Assembly (NCBI RefSeq): GCF_964204645.1
Contig: NC_134025.1
Span: forward strand, 16,524,001-16,588,000
Length of the DNA stretch: 64,000 bases
From: Tubulanus polymorphus
Lineage: Eukaryota; Nemertea; Palaeonemertea; Tubulaniformes; Tubulanidae
Reading direction: 5' to 3'
In this document: positions 11,063-64,000 of the stretch, in pieces
Layout of the letters: every line of letters begins with the position of its first letter
Position numbering within the stretch: the stretch's first letter is position 1
The notes under the pieces: model-generated
What the model was told of the DNA's origin: nothing
Database searches by the model: none
What the model saw: only the letters and a program-made list of their open reading frames with translations
Position numbers and translations under genes: made by a program

Positions 11063-11631
11063 TTCCATCCGACGGCGCCAGGTGCCTTCAGAAAATATTG
11101 TTCCGCGTTCCCCTTTCTCTATTGTCTTTTTCCTCTATTACAAACCCCGGTCCCTGGCGAGAAAGTCGACCACGAACACAGAAACCCGAAAACCAAAGAA
11201 TGAAAAGGAACTCCGGATTTAAATATGATGATATTCAACTTTTATTCTAACAATTCAAACATTACTATAATTTCAACAATTTATAATATTCCCTACCTTT
11301 TAATTTTGAATTTCGTTGTAAATCCCTCACAAAAGATACAGTTTAACCGGATAGCCGAAATTTATCTTTTCTATAGTCTTCTAATGCTTCCCCTAAAAAT
11401 GCTCTCTTAAATAGTCTGCTCTCTCTCGAGGTGTGGCCCCTTTTATACGGCTGAGTCCACACCCAAGAAAAATCCAGAACCCTGCTGCGGCCGGCCGTAA
11501 TAGGGAACGAGCATCTAACGCCACACCATGATGCAGAGCTGGGGTCCTGATTCTTAGACTTTTCATTCGCTGCTAACTTTAACCCGACCCTTGACGTCAT
11601 GATACCTGCTGGTCTGCTCTCCTTCTCAACA
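11063..11631 (-). mobile_element. 5' LTR plus primer-binding site of a truncated LTR retrotransposon
   Basis: On the minus strand the LTR runs from TGTTGAGAAGG (11631) to CTGAAGGCA (11083), giving the usual TG...CA ends and 549 bp. Two bases later TGGCGCCGTC (11080-11071) is a typical tRNA primer-binding site starting with TGG. A TATAAAAG box lies at about 11440 and an AATAAA-type signal (GAATAAAAG) near 11235-11250 on the same strand. Gag and pol should follow to the left but are not found, so the element is cut off after the primer-binding site. The superfamily (Ty3 or BEL) cannot be told from an LTR alone. Confidence 0.7.
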
Positions 11632-12787
11632 GCACCAAATAAAAGAGATTACATACTATTTTTCCAATTCATTTATTTTAATTTATCCAATGATCACAAT
11701 TCCCAGAATGAACGGTATTTAATTTTGTGTAAATAGTAATATACAATATAAGCCGAAATATCAATTTTCTTATTTATGTTCTTTATCATAATTAGTACAT
11801 TCAAATTTAAACATACAAACTTTTATTAATTAAGATAATAAAACTCTTTAATATTACTCTCAGCAGATGTTCACTTGAACCCGCGGTATCATCTACCATT
11901 TTATTTCCTGGTTTTATTTTTAGATCTAACGTTGTATTTCAAGTTCACAATTTTTCAACATTGTGGTTTCATTTTAGGACAATCTATCGTATGAAATTCT
12001 ATTGTGGAAGACCAAGATTAGAAGAGCATTTTATTTGACTACTTCGGATCATGTAGCCGTCTAGATAATCATTTACTTATTGGCTATTGTCTTTTTTCTC
12101 TGCACGAAGGAAAGTTGCCAACAACTGTATCAGTCACTGCATAAGAGATAACATCCCTTATCGTTACCTGTATAGTTTTAACCTGCATTCGCTTCCAAAT
12201 TCAAATTCAAGTATTGTTAATGTTAATCTTGCTCTGAATGCACTTTGGTCGTCAAATATGGTGCCATTGATTTAATACTGTTGTATATTCTACAATATTT
12301 TGACAAAATGAGTGAAATTAGGAAAAAATGATGATTATCTTAAAATTCGGTGATTCAGTGGTTCATCGATTCAGTGAAGTTCGAACAATGTGCATTTTGG
12401 CTCAATATAATCTTATTTGTTCCTTGAAAAAGTCTCTTAGAGATATTGACGTTCTAAATTTCTTGCTATATAGAGGTCATTACTTTTGGTTTGTAGTCTT
12501 TTCGTGGTCAGTGCAGTTTGTTTATTCGTTCATCCATCACTGTCTAGTAAAGCCAGTGGAATTCACAAGCTGACTGATAGCTGCTGTTGGGCTTTTAGTT
12601 ACCCGATTTTTAGCTGAGGAATTGGTCTAGTATAGACATAGCTTACAAGGGGGCATCAGAGACGTACCAACTCATCTTGTTTATCTGGGAATTCCGATAT
12701 TATGTTCTGTAGCTGAATCAACAGGTAATAGAATGATAGATATGTATCCCTTACAATGATCCAAATCAATTTTCTTGAATATTTCAG
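11632..12787. other. No gene recognised; ends in a splice acceptor
   Basis: AT-rich intron sequence immediately upstream of the first recognised KCNQ exon. The last bases, TTGAATATTTCAG, form a good acceptor. Short open frames at 12087-12275 and 12328-12573 show no KCNQ or other family motif. Confidence 0.6.
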
Positions 12788-60517
<47,730 letters not shown>

Positions 60518-61166
60518 CAGTGAAGGTGAACACCGTTAACAGTGTTCTCCGAGCAAGTCGTGATTCACTCACCCATTATTAGTATCGATCTCTGATGTCT
60601 TGATTTCCACCAAACTAACGTATTGTGTGACCGCTGTTTTTGTTCTGAATATATTAACATTCCAATTCAGGATAAAATTTAGCGCTTGAGTGTAAGACAC
60701 TTTTTGGAATTCAATATGCAGCTATATAGTGCCTACAAGGATTTCACGTGATGATCTTTCATAACTTAGAAGGTTTGCTTTACATATCCAGTGAGTAATG
60801 TTCTGAGTTCTCAAGTTTATACTGGATTTATACTGAAATTATTGTTTGTCCATAATATATTATGTATTATTCACTTGATATGACATCATTTTATCTGATA
60901 GAATTGTCAAGTACTAGAGTATCGGTATGATGTTAAAATTTTGTTTAGTAATTTTAAGTGAATTTGTAGTTAGACATTGAAATTCTTAAGGCCGAAAAAA
61001 ATAAGCTACCCTGTTTCTCATTACGGCAAGACAGTTGAATAAGACGAGGATGGGAGGTTTTCATTTTTAAATAAAAGAGTCCAAATGAAAATGCTTTAAT
61101 GATTAATTTTCCATGACGATGGCTGACATCCCATTTTCTTATGAGGTCATGAAGGAATTGTAGCAA
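60518..61166 (+). other. Probable KCNQ 3' untranslated region
   Basis: Directly after the stop codon is a dyad, GAACACCGTTAACAGTGTTC (60529-60548). AATAAA occurs at 61069-61074 and is the first standard polyadenylation signal I see. The true transcript end is not determined. Confidence 0.35.
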
Positions 61167-61657
61167 TTCCCAACACTTGAGAAAAAAACTTAAGTCTTAA
61201 TTGGGAACAAACTTTTTTTAAATTTCAAGAATAACATGTATTACATTGTTTAATTAATTTGATACAAATTTTCTTCAAATTTCAAGGTTCTTAACAAAAA
61301 TATTTTCTTTGGTTGTCGACACTGGTAAAAAGACTGAAGTATCAATCCACGGGGACGTAAAAACTGCAACAACTTTAATAAACTGCACCAGACCTAATAA
61401 ACACCTCACTTCTACGACATCAGCAATGAAATGAAATTTACCATTTAAGAATTTGCAACCACAGACATGGTTTGAGGCCAAACGATGTCCAATGAAGAAG
61501 CTTTGGTTCAAATTGTTGCTTGTTACTTGGACAATCAAGCTTGCGAGCGGAGATGAAACAATATTAGTGGAAATGGGAAAACTACTGACGACATTTACAG
61601 TGCGACAGGACATGTGGATTTTATCTTTAATATCGATTTTAAAGATTTATATTGATT

Positions 61658-63480
61658 AGCCCACTTGGGACTTAAGTCCCAGCTAGCTATTGTGTTCACT
61701 TTTCGTCCGTCCGTGAGTCCATAGACCGAATCCAGTTATCTTGGGGGAGTTTTGAAGACGCTTCAGTGGATTGTCTTGATCTTTGGTTTATGTATGTATC
61801 TACTTAAAATACATCTTCTGCCCAAAAACTGGCTCGATCAGAATCAAGATGGCCAACTGGCAGCCATTGCTGTTTGCCAATATCAACACATTTTAGGCCA
61901 TTCGTAGGCTGAGCCTAATACTATACAAATGGAGTGAATTAAAATGATATGGTTCCAGAGCTGAGGCCATTTGACTGTGCAACTGAGCCTATATTCATAC
62001 GAATGATTCATTAAAGCATTATTCATTCTCCAAATCCTACGAAGTTGAATTTTGAAAAAGGGACTCGCTAAAATTTATGAGCTTTTTCGCGAAAATCGCA
62101 AAGATATGTGTTTTGAAAAGCCCATCAGAAAGCAAAGCCTCCTTTTTGATTAGCATAGCAGCAGAGATCAGCAGGTGTTCGCGTGAACCCACACTATTGT
62201 CTACTGTTTTACTTCTGGGTTTTATTTCAAGATTTAAAATTGTATTTCAAGATAGATTTCTGTGAAAGGGAGGAATATTTTTATTTGCACTACAGCTAAT
62301 GTCATTGACAATTATGCAAAGTCCGGGAAAAATAGCTTTTACTCAAATCGGATAGATGACCTTGGTATGCTAATTAGCCATGTGTTCAAACTGCAAATTC
62401 AATTAATTTTTTTCTCCAAAAAACATCAAATCCAATTCGATTTCGGTTCATTGAGCAAATTTCAGAAAATTTAATTCAATTCCACATTCAAATCAATAAG
62501 ACCAAGGGAAAATATTTATCTGAAGTATTTGTTCCTGCCAGCTCCAGTCGCTGTCTGTGCTACTTATGAAAACACGGTTGTATTGTGTAAATTGTATATA
62601 GGTATTGACTCATTTGCCATTTTATGAAAAACAGACAGGCTGGCCATAGTGCCCCTAGGGGCTCTTGTTGAAATTTTCAAGGGGAATGCTGATAACGCTT
62701 TGATTTTTCAGATATATTTGTACCCCCCCACCATGATGCACCAGCATAAGAGGAAATGACTCGATCCGACACAAGAAGGCCGTCGAGTGACCATTGCGTG
62801 CCCAAAGAGGTCATTTTTGCCTTGGATTCCGAAACCTGTAGCTTCCGAATGGTTTGCCATTTTTCATTGAAATTCATTAAGGTTTTACTCGGAGAAGGGC
62901 TCGTATACATATCAAACAGATTCTCTGCTCAGTCAAGCGTGACGCAATTGGTAGCCATCATGGTGTCATCACTCCTAATTTGTAGATTAAAAAGGTTTAT
63001 TGAGTAGGATATCAACAGATTTTGACTTAAAGTCTTGATATTTGATAAAAAGTATCACTTGCTCAGGTGGAATTGGGGTTACCCAGATTTTTGTTCTCAA
63101 CACCAGGAGGAGTTTACAAAGTTTACGGAGTTTATGCTTACAGTTTACCTAACCATTTACCACAATGAATTGCAAAGTTGTAGCTTATGACATGTATGAT
63201 TTCGTTTGAGTTTCAAGGGGATTGGTTTTGAATATGGTCACCAGGAGGCATTGAATAGCCAAATAACTAACTATTTTCATTCTGTATCTTGTAACCACAA
63301 TGAATTGAAGCTTGTCAATTGCAAAATTTTAGCTAGTGACATGTTCTATGAATGTAGTCAGTTCTAAGGCCATTGCGTTCTCGTTCTTAATATGTTCACC
63401 AGAGGCCCGGGCGTTGCAAATTGATATTTTCTGGTTGTTGCACATTTCAAACCACTTCCCAAGTGGGTGTGGTGGCACCA
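61658..63480 (+). mobile_element. Repeat E, copy 2, split by repeat D
   Basis: Starts TAGCCCACTTGGGACTTAAG like copy 1 and ends near TTCCCAAGTGGGTGTGG, so the 12-bp inverted ends carry one change. The left part (to 61893) and the right part (from about 62670) align with 38247-38500 and 38560-39340; the piece between is repeat D. The right part retains about two of the tandem GTCACCAG units. Confidence 0.75.
61894..62669 (+). mobile_element. Repeat D, copy nested in repeat E
   Basis: Runs from TAGGCCATTCGTAGGCTGAG to GCCCCTAGGGGCTCTTGTT, the same ends as at 43579-44390, with several internal deletions. ATTTT occurs just left of the insertion and again just right of it, a possible target duplication. 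It shows that D was active after E had spread. Confidence 0.75.
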
Positions 63481-64000
63481 TTGTTATTTGTAACTTTACA
63501 ATCCTGATGCGGGCGTGTTTCGCTTTTATTTACCATTTTTGACATAAAAATTTAGACGCGGACAATGATGAGAAACCAGGAATCTTTTAAGTCTGGCCTT
63601 TTTAGTCTCTAAAAAAGAATTGCTGTGTATCGAGTCTTTTTGTACCTTGAACGATAAGTGACATTTAACCACTTACTTACAAAGATGAAATGACGAGAAG
63701 AGAATTCCGACGTCAGGACAAACATGGGTAGTAAATTGGGGTATCCCAATGGGGTCGTAGATTGGGGTGGCTAAAAACTCCATCTTTCATGCATTTTACC
63801 ACATCTTTGTTCACATTATGTGAACGAATATTAAATCGATTGTTGGGATAACTAAGTTTGGATAACATTGCACGAGAAACGTTTTAAGTGATAACAAACT
63901 AGTTACCAGTCAAATTCTTGATTACTTAATGCAAGTCGTTGGCCCATCAATGCTTTATCCTGCGTAAAATATTGAATTTTTCACGGTTTGCAATTTTCTC
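63481..64000. other. No gene recognised
   Basis: Sequence to the right edge of the window. No motif, array or splice-supported exon seen. Confidence 0.5.

Noticed and set aside
61275-61613. 112-codon minus-strand frame as a gene
   Set aside because: No recognisable family block; the overlapping plus frame is equally open; no splice or promoter support.

Overview
This is a stretch of animal nuclear genome, AT-rich, intron-rich and packed with transposons. The mix of elements (Penelope, DIRS, BEL/Pao, Ty3, CR1/L2-like LINEs, piggyBac, hAT and Mutator-like) and an invertebrate-like KCNQ1 gene suggest a marine invertebrate. I cannot name the phylum from sequence alone. No prokaryotic operons, rRNA genes or CRISPR arrays were seen.

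The one host gene I can support is the 3' half of a voltage-gated potassium channel of the Kv7/KCNQ family, closest in wording to KCNQ1. It runs on the + strand through the whole window. Six coding exons (12788-13031, 13135-13243, 19898-19973, 25912-26006, 39541-39643, 60413-60517) keep frame across every junction. They encode 243 residues of the cytoplasmic tail: the calmodulin-binding helix A and B regions, helix C, and the helix D coiled coil, ending in a stop. These 732 coding bases span 47.7 kb. The membrane domain (S1-S6) must lie upstream of, or unrecognised in, the first 12.8 kb.

Almost everything else is intronic transposon. Region by region: 1-12.8 kb holds a BEL/Pao fragment, a repeat copy split by a Penelope-like element with a 14-bp target duplication, a small inverted-repeat element, an RT fragment and an LTR with primer-binding site. 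13.2-19.9 kb holds a BEL/Pao integrase remnant and a decayed DIRS element. 20-26 kb holds mosaics of medium-copy repeats and a CR1-like LINE tail. 26-39.5 kb holds a second copy of the split repeat with two arrays of dyad-symmetric motifs, a LINE endonuclease fragment, and a TIR-bearing repeat. 39.6-60.4 kb holds a young, nearly complete Ty3 element (45083-52462), a three-deep nest of DNA transposons (hAT, then Mutator-like, then piggyBac), an element with a 60-bp minisatellite, a foldback element with a tRNA-like centre, and an AT-rich island with an unrecognised zinc-finger-like ORF. After the KCNQ stop codon the window ends in a second nest of non-autonomous repeats.

The most unusual structure is a roughly 2.4-kb repeat present twice in opposite orientation (1647-6780 and 31314-34246). 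Both copies have the same RT fragment at one end and the same 1.2-kb module at the other, but the middle is filled in each copy with a different array of short palindromic units. Coordinates of diverged repeats were set by eye and are approximate to some tens of bases.
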